The notes below the pieces were generated by a model. It was not told the DNA's origin. It did not search any database and worked only from the letters and a program-made list of their open reading frames with translations. Below are positions 41,886 to 51,604 of a stretch of DNA of 64,000 nucleotides, piece by piece. The stretch comes from Lysobacterales bacterium. Its GTDB lineage: Bacteria; Pseudomonadota; Gammaproteobacteria; Xanthomonadales; Xanthomonadaceae. The position numbers and the translations under genes are program-made. Numbering within the stretch: the stretch's first letter is position 1; every line of letters begins with the position of its first letter. The stretch covers positions 1,676,501-1,740,500 of the forward strand of contig JADKCY010000002.1 of NCBI GenBank assembly GCA_016718605.1, read 5' to 3'.

Positions 41886-44800
41886 CTACCCCAGAGGTAG
41901 TTCGACGCGACAACATGTGCCCTCGCCCGCGGATGATTCGAGGGTGAAGGTAGCGCCAGCCAGTCGCGCGCGCTCCTGCATGCTCGCCAGTCCCATACCG
42001 CCATGGGTTCGCTTGGCGGCAGGATCAAAGCCGTGGCCGAAATCGCGGACTTCGACCTGCAGCATGGCGTTGGTGCTGCGTACCGACACGATCGCATTGG
42101 CACTGCCCGAATGGGTTCGCGCGTTGCGCAAGGCCTCTTGAACGATACGGTAGATGGCGAGACCCGCGGCGGCGTTCGGCTCGCTAATCGGCTCAACGCA
42201 GTCAAACTCCACCTCAAACCCGGTCCGCTGGGCGAAGGTGCGACATTCACTGTGCAGGGCGTCAACCAGACCGAGGGTCTCCAATGCGGGTGGGTGCAAC
42301 TCACGTGACAGGACTTGAACGTCATTGGCCACGCCTTCCAGCGCCAGCGCCAATTCCTGCATCTGTGCACTGGATTTCTGGTCGCCACCGCGCTCCAAAG
42401 CTTGCAACGTGCTCCACGCCAGCATGGCCAGTCCCGCCAGACGCTGGGTCACATCGTCGTGCATCTCACGCGCCAGTCGACGGCGCTCATCTTCCTGCGC
42501 GTTCAAGACTTGCGCCGCCAGTTGGCGTGCTTCTTCCCGACTGCGGCGCAGCTTGGCTGCCTCTTCGCGCAGCTTCAGCTCCAAGTGTTTATAGCCGCTG
42601 ATGTCCACCGCGGTGGTAATCACATGTTCCACCTCGCCGCCATCCGAAGAAAACCCGGGTCGTTTGATGACTTTGTACCATCGCGCAGACTGTTCGCCCT
42701 CCTGCAACTCGAACTCGTCGATCACGAGTTCTCGCGATTCGCTGATGACCACCCGATCCAAGGTGGCAAGGCGTTGAAAGTCATTCGACCAGACCGGAAT
42801 AGTCTCAGGCCCATCACTGCCAGCCAACTCGGATTGGCGTTCAATCACGGCCGTGGCCGCCTGATTGCTCAGTGCCACAGAGCCGTCTTTCGCGCGCACG
42901 AAGATCGGATGAGGACTGGTGTCGATCACATCGCGCAGGAAGGTGCGGGCGCGTAATAGAGATCGTGCGTGCTGATGCCTGATGTGGGCACGCCAAGCAG
43001 TCACTGCTGCAGCGATGCTCAGAATCAGCAAACCGACGGCGATCCTCACATCCAGCCGTTCCCACCAGCCTGCGACGACATGGACGCGATAACTTTGTGC
43101 GGCAGTAACCCAGTCACCGCTCGGAGCGCGGGCCTGAAACTCGAAGCGGTACTCGCCCGGGGGTATTCGGCTATAGCGCGCTTCGTTGCCGGGCTCGATT
43201 TGAGACCAGGCTTGCTCCAATCCCACCAATCGATGTCTGAACTGGATTGCCTCAGGACGCAAGGTCTCCACCGCCGAGTAGCGCACCCGCAAGGAGCGCT
43301 CATCGGTATCCAATTCAAAGCCGTTGGCATCCAAAGGTAGTGCGCGTGTGCCGGCCCAAGCCTCCAGCAGATACAAGCTGTCCGGTTGCAGGTTGGGACT
43401 GCGGATCTTCGAGGTGTCGATCAAGGCCAAGCCACGAAGACTTGGATAGACCAGCTCCCCAGTATTCAGCTTCGTGATCGAAGGAACGCCCCAGCCGTTG
43501 GTTTCGTCGTCGAGCAGTCCGTCGCGACGGTCGAAATGTTCGATCGGCAGGGTCGGAAGCTCGCCTTGCTCCCAGCCATCCAGATCGTCTAGCCGCACAC
43601 GAGCCAGACCGCCATCGCCAGACATCCAAAGGAAGTCGTCGCCTTCCAGCGCCAGGGTGTGAATGGGCCAGAAGCTCAAACCGCTGTCATACCCGAAGAC
43701 CGCGCGTCTTCCCTCCTTCACTCGGACCAACCCAAGCGCGCCACTCGCGACCCAGAGTGTGCCGTCCGTGGCCTCGGCAAAGGCACTGACATAGTCGCGC
43801 CGCGGCTCGCCCAGATCAATGCGATGCCAACGATCGCCCTGCTGTTGAAACAGTCCTTCGGCGCCTCCGGCCAGCAAGTGGCCACCGCGATCGCGCGTGA
43901 TAAACCGTGTGGCACGAAGTGGCAGACCGACGTTCGCATCATGCCGCGTGATGCCGTCAGCCGAGAGTTCAATCACCGGATTGACCCGATCGCTGATCCA
44001 CAAGGTGCCCGCTTTGATTGGATCGGCGTACAGAACGGAAATGTGGCCGGCCCAGCGCTGTCCCTTCGGCCCCGCCGGGTGCAGTCGGCCTTCATGCAAC
44101 CACGCCAGGCCCGATTCTGTTCCGACCCAGATCGCGTTGGGCTGTTCGACATCGAAGGCCAACGCCCACGGGGTCTGGCCAGGTAGGCCCTGCGCAGTAG
44201 ACCAGTGCTGCAGGCGCTCCCCCGCAGGATTCGTTCGGAACAGGCCGCCGCGAAACGCGCCCGCCCAGATCTGTTCGCCATCGCTCAACACGGCTGTCGC
44301 ACTATTGATATGCAGACCTTCAGGTCGACCCAGCGATCGCACCGCACCCTCTCGGAGCCGCGACACACCGCCCGCAAACGTACCAATCCACACGTCGCCA
44401 CGATGATCCTGCAGAAAGGCTCGTACTCGCCAGTCGTTGAGTCCGTCGCCGAGGGGGCGTTGTTCCATGGCCCCCTTGGACCATCGCAGCAGCCCGTCGG
44501 GTCCGCCGATCAGCAAGCGCTGTTGCGCATCGACGAACAGCTTGCCGACGCTGGCGGCGGGATGGATTCGCTGCCATTCGGTCGTCTCATCCGCACGCAT
44601 CCACACGCCATCGCGACACGAGCTGTATTGGGTGCCCGCGGCGTCGATGACAAACCCACCGGCGAAACAGCCTGGCGCATCAGGACTGGACTGCCAGCGA
44701 CCGTCGATGAGATGCCATAGACCTGCGGAGTCCGTTCTGGCCCAGAGCGAGCCTCGGTGAACCTGCAGAGTGACAACGACGGCGTCCGCCAGCGGCGTAC

Positions 44801-45353
44801 CCACCCCCACGCGCTCCTCTCGACCTTCAAGCACGCGCCAAAGGCCGCGTGAGCTGGCAACCCAGAGGGTGCCGTCCACCCAGCGCATATCCATCACCGT
44901 TGCGTCCATGCCGGATAGGATGACGGGCTCGACGGGGTCCAGACGGTTGCCGTTCAAGCGACGGATGCCGCCGTATTCGAGGCCGAGCAACAACGTCCCG
45001 TCGGGTGATAACGCGAGGTCAGTCACCGGTGCCCGCGGCAGTCCGGGTAGGTTGGACGAATTGAAGTGGCTGAAAATTTTCCCGTCAAAGCGTGACAGAC
45101 CTTTCACGCTGGCGATCCAGATGAAGCCATCGGGCGTTTCCACCAGGTCGCGCACCCAGTTCGAGCTCAGACCTTCCGCTTGACGCCATTGCTGCACACC
45201 GAGCTGGGCCAGACTAGGTTCGGATGGCGGTGCACTCAGCGCGATGTTGCCAAACAGTGCGCCGATCAGGAGCGTCGACCCGAATGGCCAGCGAGGCCGG
45301 AGCCAGACGGCAAGCAAATGGCAAAGCGACATGGGTTCGATCCGACAAGGCAT
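41886..45353 (-). CDS. Beta-propeller sensor histidine kinase (Reg_prop, Y_Y_Y, PAS, HisKA_3)
   Basis: 1155 aa if translation starts at ATG 45353 (an ATG at 45332 is equally possible; neither has a strong ribosome-binding site). Signal or anchor helix near residues 22-40. A periplasmic sensor of about 700 residues consists of ligand-binding propeller repeats (for example LVETPDGFIWIASVKGLSRFDG, in parts, and DHRGDVWIGTFAGGVSRL), followed by a Y_Y_Y domain (RYSRIPPGEYRFEFQARAP). One membrane helix near residue 775, a PAS domain, and a HisKA_3 dimerisation domain with His965 in AREMHDDVTQRLAG and the HATPase motifs (EALRNARTHSG, GHGFDP, GGMGLASM). Such kinases often sense carbohydrates or extracellular polymers, plausible for an organism with many secreted proteins. 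Confidence 0.92.
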   Translation of the reverse strand: MPCRIEPMSLCHLLAVWLRPRWPFGSTLLIGALFGNIALSAPPSEPSLAQLGVQQWRQAEGLSSNWVRDLVETPDGFIWIASVKGLSRFDGKIFSHFNSSNLPGLPRAPVTDLALSPDGTLLLGLEYGGIRRLNGNRLDPVEPVILSGMDATVMDMRWVDGTLWVASSRGLWRVLEGREERVGVGTPLADAVVVTLQVHRGSLWARTDSAGLWHLIDGRWQSSPDAPGCFAGGFVIDAAGTQYSSCRDGVWMRADETTEWQRIHPAASVGKLFVDAQQRLLIGGPDGLLRWSKGAMEQRPLGDGLNDWRVRAFLQDHRGDVWIGTFAGGVSRLREGAVRSLGRPEGLHINSATAVLSDGEQIWAGAFRGGLFRTNPAGERLQHWSTAQGLPGQTPWALAFDVEQPNAIWVGTESGLAWLHEGRLHPAGPKGQRWAGHISVLYADPIKAGTLWISDRVNPVIELSADGITRHDANVGLPLRATRFITRDRGGHLLAGGAEGLFQQQGDRWHRIDLGEPRRDYVSAFAEATDGTLWVASGALGLVRVKEGRRAVFGYDSGLSFWPIHTLALEGDDFLWMSGDGGLARVRLDDLDGWEQGELPTLPIEHFDRRDGLLDDETNGWGVPSITKLNTGELVYPSLRGLALIDTSKIRSPNLQPDSLYLLEAWAGTRALPLDANGFELDTDERSLRVRYSAVETLRPEAIQFRHRLVGLEQAWSQIEPGNEARYSRIPPGEYRFEFQARAPSGDWVTAAQSYRVHVVAGWWERLDVRIAVGLLILSIAAAVTAWRAHIRHQHARSLLRARTFLRDVIDTSPHPIFVRAKDGSVALSNQAATAVIERQSELAGSDGPETIPVWSNDFQRLATLDRVVISESRELVIDEFELQEGEQSARWYKVIKRPGFSSDGGEVEHVITTAVDISGYKHLELKLREEAAKLRRSREEARQLAAQVLNAQEDERRRLAREMHDDVTQRLAGLAMLAWSTLQALERGGDQKSSAQMQELALALEGVANDVQVLSRELHPPALETLGLVDALHSECRTFAQRTGFEVEFDCVEPISEPNAAAGLAIYRIVQEALRNARTHSGSANAIVSVRSTNAMLQVEVRDFGHGFDPAAKRTHGGMGLASMQERARLAGATFTLESSAGEGTCCRVELPLG

Positions 45354-45535
45354 CCGGTGCGCAGTGTAGAGGCGAATCGCGAAAGCGCGGCTGCACGCAG
45401 GCGTTTCGTCCGAACGCGGCGAAGACGGGTGCCAGCGGATGAAGGGTTGTGCCCATCCGCTTCCGTCTGATGAGCAATGACGTGTGCGGCAGGGTTGCCA
45501 CGCATGCATGCCTCAACACGACTGGAGACCCCATC

Positions 45536-48385
45536 ATGGCCCTGACTCGCGTGCTTACGGTGCTGCTGCACCTGCGTTCCCGTTGCTTCGGTCCAGCCTT
45601 GCTGGCGTTCGGCCTATGCCTTCCCGGATCGATGCTGTGGGCGCAAAGCAACGCGGTCCCAATCGAGAACGCCATTGAGGTGGCACAGGGGTCCACCCAT
45701 GCCTGCGTTCTGCGCGAGGGACAGGGCGTCTGGTGCTGGGGCAGCCAAGGCGCAAGCGGCCAGATGGGTGATGGCACGTTGGTGCCGCACGCATTGCCTC
45801 AACCGGTGATCGGATTGCCCGGCGACATCACTGCCGTGGCGGTGGGCGGCGACCACGCGTGTGCCATCGACGACATCGGCGGCGTGTGGTGCTGGGGCGA
45901 AAACGGCAGCGGTCAGTTGGGTCTTGGCGATACGCAGGATCGCAGCACGCCGGTGGCGGTGACTGGGCTGAGCGTTGCAGCCGCGCAATTGTCCTTGGGA
46001 GACCAGCACAGTTGCGCACGCTCCGCGACCGGTGCGATGGCATGCTGGGGCGAAAACGGTGCTGGCCAGTTGGGAGACGGCAGCACGACGGACCGGCTGA
46101 GTCCAGTCAACGTCCAGGGCCTGCCAGCAGGAGTGGTGGACATTGCGCTGGGATTCGCCACCAGTTGTGCGCTTGACAGCAATCAGGACATGTACTGCTG
46201 GGGAGACAACAGTTCAGGCCAGATCGGCGATGGCACCACCAACAATGCCGCACTGCCACAGCAGACCGGCTTCAATTTGGTGGCGGCGATGGCGGTTGGC
46301 CTCTCGCATACCTGCGCCATCAACCCGAACTTCCAGACGGTGTCCTGTTGGGGAAGCAACTTCGCGGGGCAGATCGGTGATGGAACCACCACAACGCGTC
46401 TGTCGCCAACCCAGATTCCCGGTCTCGATGACGTGGTCGCGGTATTCGCCGGCGCGTCGAGCAATCACACCTGCGCACTCGGCACGGCGATCAGTCGTGG
46501 CACCACGCCCCAACTGTACTGCTGGGGTCGAAACGACTCCGGACAGCTCAGTGATTCCAGCTTTCAGAATCGATCGACATTCAGCGCATTCAACGGCATC
46601 GCCGGGGCCGTGGTCGATGTCTCGCTGGGTTTCGCCACCACATGTGTGCGTGTGGCCAGTGGCCGGGTTTTCTGTGCGGGATGGCTGAACGGAAGCACCG
46701 GCGATGTCACCCATAGCAGCGCGCCGCTCGCCGTGACCGCGGCGGGTACCTTCGGCCGCGAGATCGCCGCCGGCAAGGCGCATACCTGCGTGCGGGCAAG
46801 CAATGGCAGCGCGCGTTGCTGGGGCAAGAACGACGTCGGTCAATTGGGTACCGGCGGCTACTCGCAGGCTCTGTTACCGCAGGCGGTACCCGGCGTCACC
46901 AACAGCAGTCAGCTGGTGGCGAATGCGGATCAAACCTGCACGCTGATTCCTCAAGTCAGTCAACCGCTGGCCGGAAATCCTAACGCGCAATTGATCTGCT
47001 GGGGTCGCAACGCGCAGGGTCAGTTGGGCGACGGCAGTGTGCTGAATCGGCCTGCGCCCACGCTGATTGCCAGCGCGGGATCCGCGGTGACCTCGATTGG
47101 CCTCGGCTCAAATCATGCCTGCATCAGCTATGACAGCAGTGGTCTTCGGCGCTGCACGGGTCTGAACGATTTCGGTCAGGCATGCGCCAGTAACGGACTT
47201 CCGCGCACCAGCTTTGCGGCGTGCGATGGCAGCCTGCCGGAAGTGTTGAGCATTCGCAGCGGCGGTCTGCATTCCTGCGCAGTGACCGTCCAAGGCGATG
47301 TCGCGTGCTGGGGATACGGGTTGCTGGGTCAGCTGGGCAATGCTGCGACCGCTGACTCGGCAACGCCGGTGGCGGTGCAAGGATTGCCCAGTTCCATCGT
47401 GCAGGTTGTGTCTGGAACCTACTTCAACTGTGCCTTGGCGGCGGCCGGCTCGGTGTGGTGCTGGGGCGGCAACACCGCGGGCCAGATCGGTGATGGCAGC
47501 ACGAGTCAGCGCAATACAGCGGTCGCGGTCAATGGCCTCGGGTCGGGGGTGGTCGAGATCGTCGCCGGTGGAAGTCACGCCTGCGCGCGTCACTCTTCCG
47601 GTGGCGTTCGGTGTTGGGGAAACAATGGCGATGGTCAGTTGGGCGATGGCAGCCTTGACGATCGCTCGACGCCAACCAATGTGATTGGCTTGCCGGCTGG
47701 CATTCGACAGATGGCGGCCGGCAACACGCACACCTGTGCTCTCGATGCGAACTTCGCACTCTATTGCTGGGGTGCCAATAGCCACGGGCAACTCGGCGTG
47801 GGCAGTGCCGAGTTCATGGCCTATCCGGCCGCCTTGGCGGAGGCCGGACCGTTCGAGCTGCAGGCCACGCCGGCCAGCATTGCCTACGGGCAAACCAGCG
47901 CGCTGAGCGTAGTCGGCGGCACCGGCAGTGGTACGGTGAACTATGCCGTCACCCAAGGTACCAGCATCTGCTCGGTCAACGACCATGTGCTGACCGGCAT
48001 TGGCGTAGGTCAATGTGAGGTCACCGCCATGCGCATTGGGGGCGACAGCGACAGCGTGACGGTGACTGTGGTCCGCGCGCAGCAGGCTGCGCTGCTGCTG
48101 CAGGTCGCGCCCGCAGGCGATCTGCCGGTTGGCGGCACAGCAACCATTACCACTACGGGTGGATCAGGGACCGGTGCTGTCAGTCTGCAGGTTAGCGCAG
48201 GAAGCGGCGTTTGCCAGTTGCAAGGCAGTAGCCTGACCGGTCTCTCAGCGGGCACTTGCACAGTGACTGCGACGCGCGCCGCGGATGCCAATTACGAAGC
48301 CAGCAGCGGCAGCATCGAAATTTCAGTCGTCGCTACCACGCCTGAGCTGTTCAGCGATGGATTCGAGGGAGGTGCCAGTCACTGA
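45536..48385 (+). CDS. Secreted RCC1-repeat protein with Ig-like repeats and GFE tail
   Basis: 949 aa from the ATG at 45536 (GGAGA upstream). Signal peptide residues 1-34 (…LCLPGSMLWAQS). More than a dozen RCC1-like blades from about residue 50 to 770, each with the core CWGxNxxGQLGDGS, organised as beta-propellers. Nearly every blade carries two Cys, one in a HxCA/TC segment and one in xxCWG, implying a disulfide per blade. Then follow two tandem Ig/Big-like units (SALSVVGGTGSGTVNYAV and ATITTTGGSGTGAVSLQV). The tail is PELFSDGFEGGASH, similar to other secreted proteins here. Ligand unknown. A start upstream at 45449 would remove the signal peptide from the N-terminus and is rejected. Confidence 0.87.
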   Translation: MALTRVLTVLLHLRSRCFGPALLAFGLCLPGSMLWAQSNAVPIENAIEVAQGSTHACVLREGQGVWCWGSQGASGQMGDGTLVPHALPQPVIGLPGDITAVAVGGDHACAIDDIGGVWCWGENGSGQLGLGDTQDRSTPVAVTGLSVAAAQLSLGDQHSCARSATGAMACWGENGAGQLGDGSTTDRLSPVNVQGLPAGVVDIALGFATSCALDSNQDMYCWGDNSSGQIGDGTTNNAALPQQTGFNLVAAMAVGLSHTCAINPNFQTVSCWGSNFAGQIGDGTTTTRLSPTQIPGLDDVVAVFAGASSNHTCALGTAISRGTTPQLYCWGRNDSGQLSDSSFQNRSTFSAFNGIAGAVVDVSLGFATTCVRVASGRVFCAGWLNGSTGDVTHSSAPLAVTAAGTFGREIAAGKAHTCVRASNGSARCWGKNDVGQLGTGGYSQALLPQAVPGVTNSSQLVANADQTCTLIPQVSQPLAGNPNAQLICWGRNAQGQLGDGSVLNRPAPTLIASAGSAVTSIGLGSNHACISYDSSGLRRCTGLNDFGQACASNGLPRTSFAACDGSLPEVLSIRSGGLHSCAVTVQGDVACWGYGLLGQLGNAATADSATPVAVQGLPSSIVQVVSGTYFNCALAAAGSVWCWGGNTAGQIGDGSTSQRNTAVAVNGLGSGVVEIVAGGSHACARHSSGGVRCWGNNGDGQLGDGSLDDRSTPTNVIGLPAGIRQMAAGNTHTCALDANFALYCWGANSHGQLGVGSAEFMAYPAALAEAGPFELQATPASIAYGQTSALSVVGGTGSGTVNYAVTQGTSICSVNDHVLTGIGVGQCEVTAMRIGGDSDSVTVTVVRAQQAALLLQVAPAGDLPVGGTATITTTGGSGTGAVSLQVSAGSGVCQLQGSSLTGLSAGTCTVTATRAADANYEASSGSIEISVVATTPELFSDGFEGGASH

Positions 48386-48402
48386 GTCACAACGTCGCTC
48401 AC

Positions 48403-48428
48403 ACCCTCGCCAGCGGTCTGGCGAGGGT
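48403..48428 (+). terminator. Terminator hairpin after the RCC1 gene
   Basis: 11-bp perfect stem ACCCTCGCCAG / CTGGCGAGGGT with a CGGT loop and a weak CCTCT tail. It may serve both the RCC1 gene and the convergent GMC oxidoreductase gene. Confidence 0.65.
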
Positions 48429-48456
48429 CCTCTGACGAGCGTCTTGGCACGCCGCT

Positions 48457-50049
48457 TCAGTGCGTGCCGCCGACCTCTGCAGGGCGCAACAACCGATCGG
48501 CCATGCGCTCCGCGATCATGATCACCGGCGCATTGGTGTTGCCACCAATCAGGGTGGGCATCACCGAGGCGTCGATCACACGCAGTCCGTCGATGCCATG
48601 CACGCGACACTCGGGATCGACCACGGCCATCGCATCGTGACCCATGCGACAGGTGCCGATCGGGTGATAGATCGACTCGGCTTTTCGGCGGATGAACTCG
48701 ATCAACTCGGCATCGGATTGCGCAGCTTCGCCGGGAAACAACTCGTGTGCACGATGTGCATCGAAGTCGCTCTGCGACAACAGTTCGCGAGACAGTTTGA
48801 CCGCCTCCACCAGGCGCGCGAGATCGATACCTTCGGGATCGCTGAGATAGCGCGCGTGGATGCGGATCTTGTCCAGCGGATTGTTGGACCCGAGCCGTAG
48901 CTCGCCACGGCTGTGTGGACGCAGGTAACAGGCATGCACGGTGTAGCCCCAGCCGGGCAGGCGGTTGCGGCCATGATCATCCAGCAAGGCGGGCACGAAG
49001 TGGAACTGCAGATCGGGACGCGCGTCGTCGGCCAGTCGACTGCGCAGAAAGCCCCCCGCCTCAGCGATATTCGAAGTGCCCGGTCCCTGCTTCTTCAGGT
49101 AGTACTGCAACGCGACCGCGACATCGCTCAAGCGGTCGTAGCTGACTTTGCTGCGCGCCTGGGTGAGCGTGCAGATATCCAGATGGTCCTGCAGATTCTG
49201 GCCGACACCCGGCAGGTCGTGCTGAACGTTGATGTCGAAGGCGCGCAAGGCATCGGCAGGACCGATGCCAGACAGCATCAAGAGCTGCGGCGAATTCAGC
49301 GCACCTCCGGACAGCAGCACCTCGCGTTCACAGCGAACCTGATGTTCCGCACCGCGCCAGCGATAACGCAGGCCGACGCAGCGGCCATGTTCAATCAGCA
49401 AACCGAGCACTTGCGCACCCGTGTGGACCTGCAAGTTCGTGCGACCCCGCACGGGCCGTAGGTAGGCCTGCGCGGTGGAGCAGCGTGCGCCATCACGCTG
49501 CGTGACCTGATAGAAGCCAAAGCCCTCCTGCTGCTCGCCATTGAAGTCGGCGTTGCGCGGCCAGCCACAGCGGTGCGCCGCCGCCAGAAAGGCATGTGAG
49601 AGTGGATTGGTGTAGCGCAGATCGCTGACCCCCAAGGGACCGCCTGCGCCATGCGAGGCATCGGCACCGCGCGTGTTGTCCTCGGCGCGCTTGAAGTACG
49701 GCAGGCAATGCGCCCAGTCCCAACCTTCGGCACCTGCGGTCGACCAGGCGTCGTAGTCAGCTGGCAAGCCACGGATGTAGCACATTGCATTGATTGAACT
49801 GGAGCCGCCCAGTACGCGGCCACGCGGCCACCACAGGCGGCGCTGGTGCAATTCTGCTTCGGGCTCGGTGGAATAGTCCCAGTTGGCGTTCTTCTGCCCT
49901 ACCAGCTTGGCGATACCCGCGGGCATGTGGATGAACGGATGCCAGTCACGCGGACCGGCTTCCAACAGCAGCACGCGGTAGTTCTCGGACAGGCGATTGG
50001 CGAGCACACAACCGGCGGAACCGGCACCGATGATGAGGTAATCAAACAC
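48457..50049 (-). CDS. GMC-family FAD oxidoreductase (choline dehydrogenase-like)
   Basis: 530 aa. FAD motif FDYLIIGAGSAGCVLANRL at the N-terminus; GMC signature 1 GRVLGGSSSINAMCYIRG (about residues 78-95) and signature 2 GALNSPQLLMLSGIG (about 250-264); active-site His in SIYHPIGTCRMG and a second conserved polar residue in NTNAPVIMIAERM. Members oxidise alcohols, choline, or glucose-type substrates; absence of betB or betI nearby argues against a glycine-betaine operon. The start is GTG 50049 with AGGA upstream. An extended frame to 50229 is rejected. Confidence 0.92.
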   Translation of the reverse strand: MFDYLIIGAGSAGCVLANRLSENYRVLLLEAGPRDWHPFIHMPAGIAKLVGQKNANWDYSTEPEAELHQRRLWWPRGRVLGGSSSINAMCYIRGLPADYDAWSTAGAEGWDWAHCLPYFKRAEDNTRGADASHGAGGPLGVSDLRYTNPLSHAFLAAAHRCGWPRNADFNGEQQEGFGFYQVTQRDGARCSTAQAYLRPVRGRTNLQVHTGAQVLGLLIEHGRCVGLRYRWRGAEHQVRCEREVLLSGGALNSPQLLMLSGIGPADALRAFDINVQHDLPGVGQNLQDHLDICTLTQARSKVSYDRLSDVAVALQYYLKKQGPGTSNIAEAGGFLRSRLADDARPDLQFHFVPALLDDHGRNRLPGWGYTVHACYLRPHSRGELRLGSNNPLDKIRIHARYLSDPEGIDLARLVEAVKLSRELLSQSDFDAHRAHELFPGEAAQSDAELIEFIRRKAESIYHPIGTCRMGHDAMAVVDPECRVHGIDGLRVIDASVMPTLIGGNTNAPVIMIAERMADRLLRPAEVGGTH

Positions 50050-50201
50050 GAGAACATCCTGTGGTTTGCGCTGCGCGGGGGCGGCATGCGACCGCATAGC
50101 ATGCTGGTACGCGGCGATAGAGCAATTACTCGGCGCACGAGGTCGCGGTATAGCGATAACTTGCGGTAACGTGCGCGCCAGCCAAGTCGCGGGTCTGTTT
50201 G

Positions 50202-51515
50202 ATGAAGTCTTCCGAAGCTCACGCCACATCGTCGCCGCTGACGGGTATTCGCGGCTGGTTGGCCGAATTGGAATCGCCCGCGTTCTTGTGGTCCTTCCTG
50301 TATTTCTTCCTGTTGCTGACCGCCTACTACGTGCTGCGTCCGGTACGCGATGCCTTGGGTTCGACGCAGAACCTGCAGTGGTTGTTCTCCGGCACCTTCG
50401 TGGTCATGCTGCTGTTGCAGCCCATCTACGGGACCTTGGTTAGTCGCTTCCCGCGTCGCGTCTTCCTGCCAGTGGTCTACGCGGTCTTCATTGCCTGTCT
50501 GGGGTTCTTTTATTGGGCGTTCCATCACGACTTCGGTTGGCGTAGTGCCGCGTTCTTCATCTGGGTGGCGGTGTTCAATCTGTTCGCCGTCAGCGTGTTC
50601 TGGAGTTACATGGCGGACGTGTTTCGCAACGACGATGCGCGTCGCCTGTACGGCTATATCGGCGTCGGTGGCACCTTGGGCGGCTTTCTTGGCCCGATCA
50701 TCACTCGCAGCTTGGTCAATCAGGTGGGTGTCGCCAATCTGTTGCTGGTCTCTGCCAGTCTGCTGACGCTGTGCCTGCTGTGCATCGTCAAACTCGCGCC
50801 GTTTGCGCGTGCCCGCGAGATCGAACGCAACGGGCATGACGATGAGCAAGCGATGGGCGGCAGCATACTTGCCGGCCTGCGCTTGATCTGGCAACGGCCC
50901 GTATTGCGCGCCATGGCGGCCTTGATGTTCTTCGGTGTCGGTGTTGGCACTTTGCTCTACAACGAACAGGCAGCGATTGCGCGCACCGCTTTTGAAACGG
51001 CGGAGGCCCGCACCAGCTACTTCGCGATGATTGATCTGGCGATCAACCTGACGACTATCAGCGTGCAGATGCTGTTAACCCGCTTTCTGCTGGTCCGCTT
51101 CGGCATTGCGCCCTTGTTGTTGATTCCGGCCGGATTGATCCTGTTGGGCTATTGCGTCCTCGCTGCCGCACCGTTGCCCTTGTTGGTTGCCATCGTGCAG
51201 GTACTGACCCGTTCAGGCGAGTTCTCGCTGGCCAAGCCCGCGCGCGAAACCGTCTACACCCGCGTGGATCGCGAGTCGCGCTACAAGGCCAAGGCGGTGA
51301 TCGACACCGTGGTGTATCGCGGTGGCGATGTGGTGTTTGTCTGGACCCACAAACTGCTTGCCAGTGTTGGCTCGATGGCCGTCTTTCTGGGTGGCGCCAC
51401 GTTGGCTGCGTGTTTGGCGGCCAGTGCCTGGCAACTGGTGCGCCTGCAGCGCAAACCGCTACCGGAAGAGGCACCGTCACCGGGTGCCGATTTGTTGACG
51501 GCGCGCCATCCCTGA
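50202..51515 (+). CDS. MFS-type transporter related to the ADP/ATP translocase (Npt/NTT) group
   Basis: 437 aa integral membrane protein with about 12 helices. The motif FLLLTAYYVLRPVRDALGS (about residues 35-53) is characteristic of the nucleotide-translocase-like branch, and RLYGYIGVGGTLGGFLGP and RYKAKAVIDTVVYRGGD also occur there. Free-living members are usually called MFS transporters without known cargo; nucleotide exchange is not implied. Divergent from the GMC oxidoreductase, with the GGDEF-EAL gene 89 bp behind. Confidence 0.85.
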   Translation: MKSSEAHATSSPLTGIRGWLAELESPAFLWSFLYFFLLLTAYYVLRPVRDALGSTQNLQWLFSGTFVVMLLLQPIYGTLVSRFPRRVFLPVVYAVFIACLGFFYWAFHHDFGWRSAAFFIWVAVFNLFAVSVFWSYMADVFRNDDARRLYGYIGVGGTLGGFLGPIITRSLVNQVGVANLLLVSASLLTLCLLCIVKLAPFARAREIERNGHDDEQAMGGSILAGLRLIWQRPVLRAMAALMFFGVGVGTLLYNEQAAIARTAFETAEARTSYFAMIDLAINLTTISVQMLLTRFLLVRFGIAPLLLIPAGLILLGYCVLAAAPLPLLVAIVQVLTRSGEFSLAKPARETVYTRVDRESRYKAKAVIDTVVYRGGDVVFVWTHKLLASVGSMAVFLGGATLAACLAASAWQLVRLQRKPLPEEAPSPGADLLTARHP

Positions 51516-51529
51516 TTCACTTGAGTGAA
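51516..51529. promoter_or_regulatory. Short palindrome between transporter and GGDEF-EAL gene
   Basis: TTCACT-TG-AGTGAA is a perfect 6-bp inverted repeat right after the transporter stop codon. Size suits a dimeric repressor site or a weak hairpin; no regulator can be named. Confidence 0.3.
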
Positions 51530-51604
51530 GGGAAACGGCGTCACGGTGCGGTTGGCAAATCACTTGCATGGCACTCGATTCCTTTTCTTTCGGCCAACCA
51601 CACC

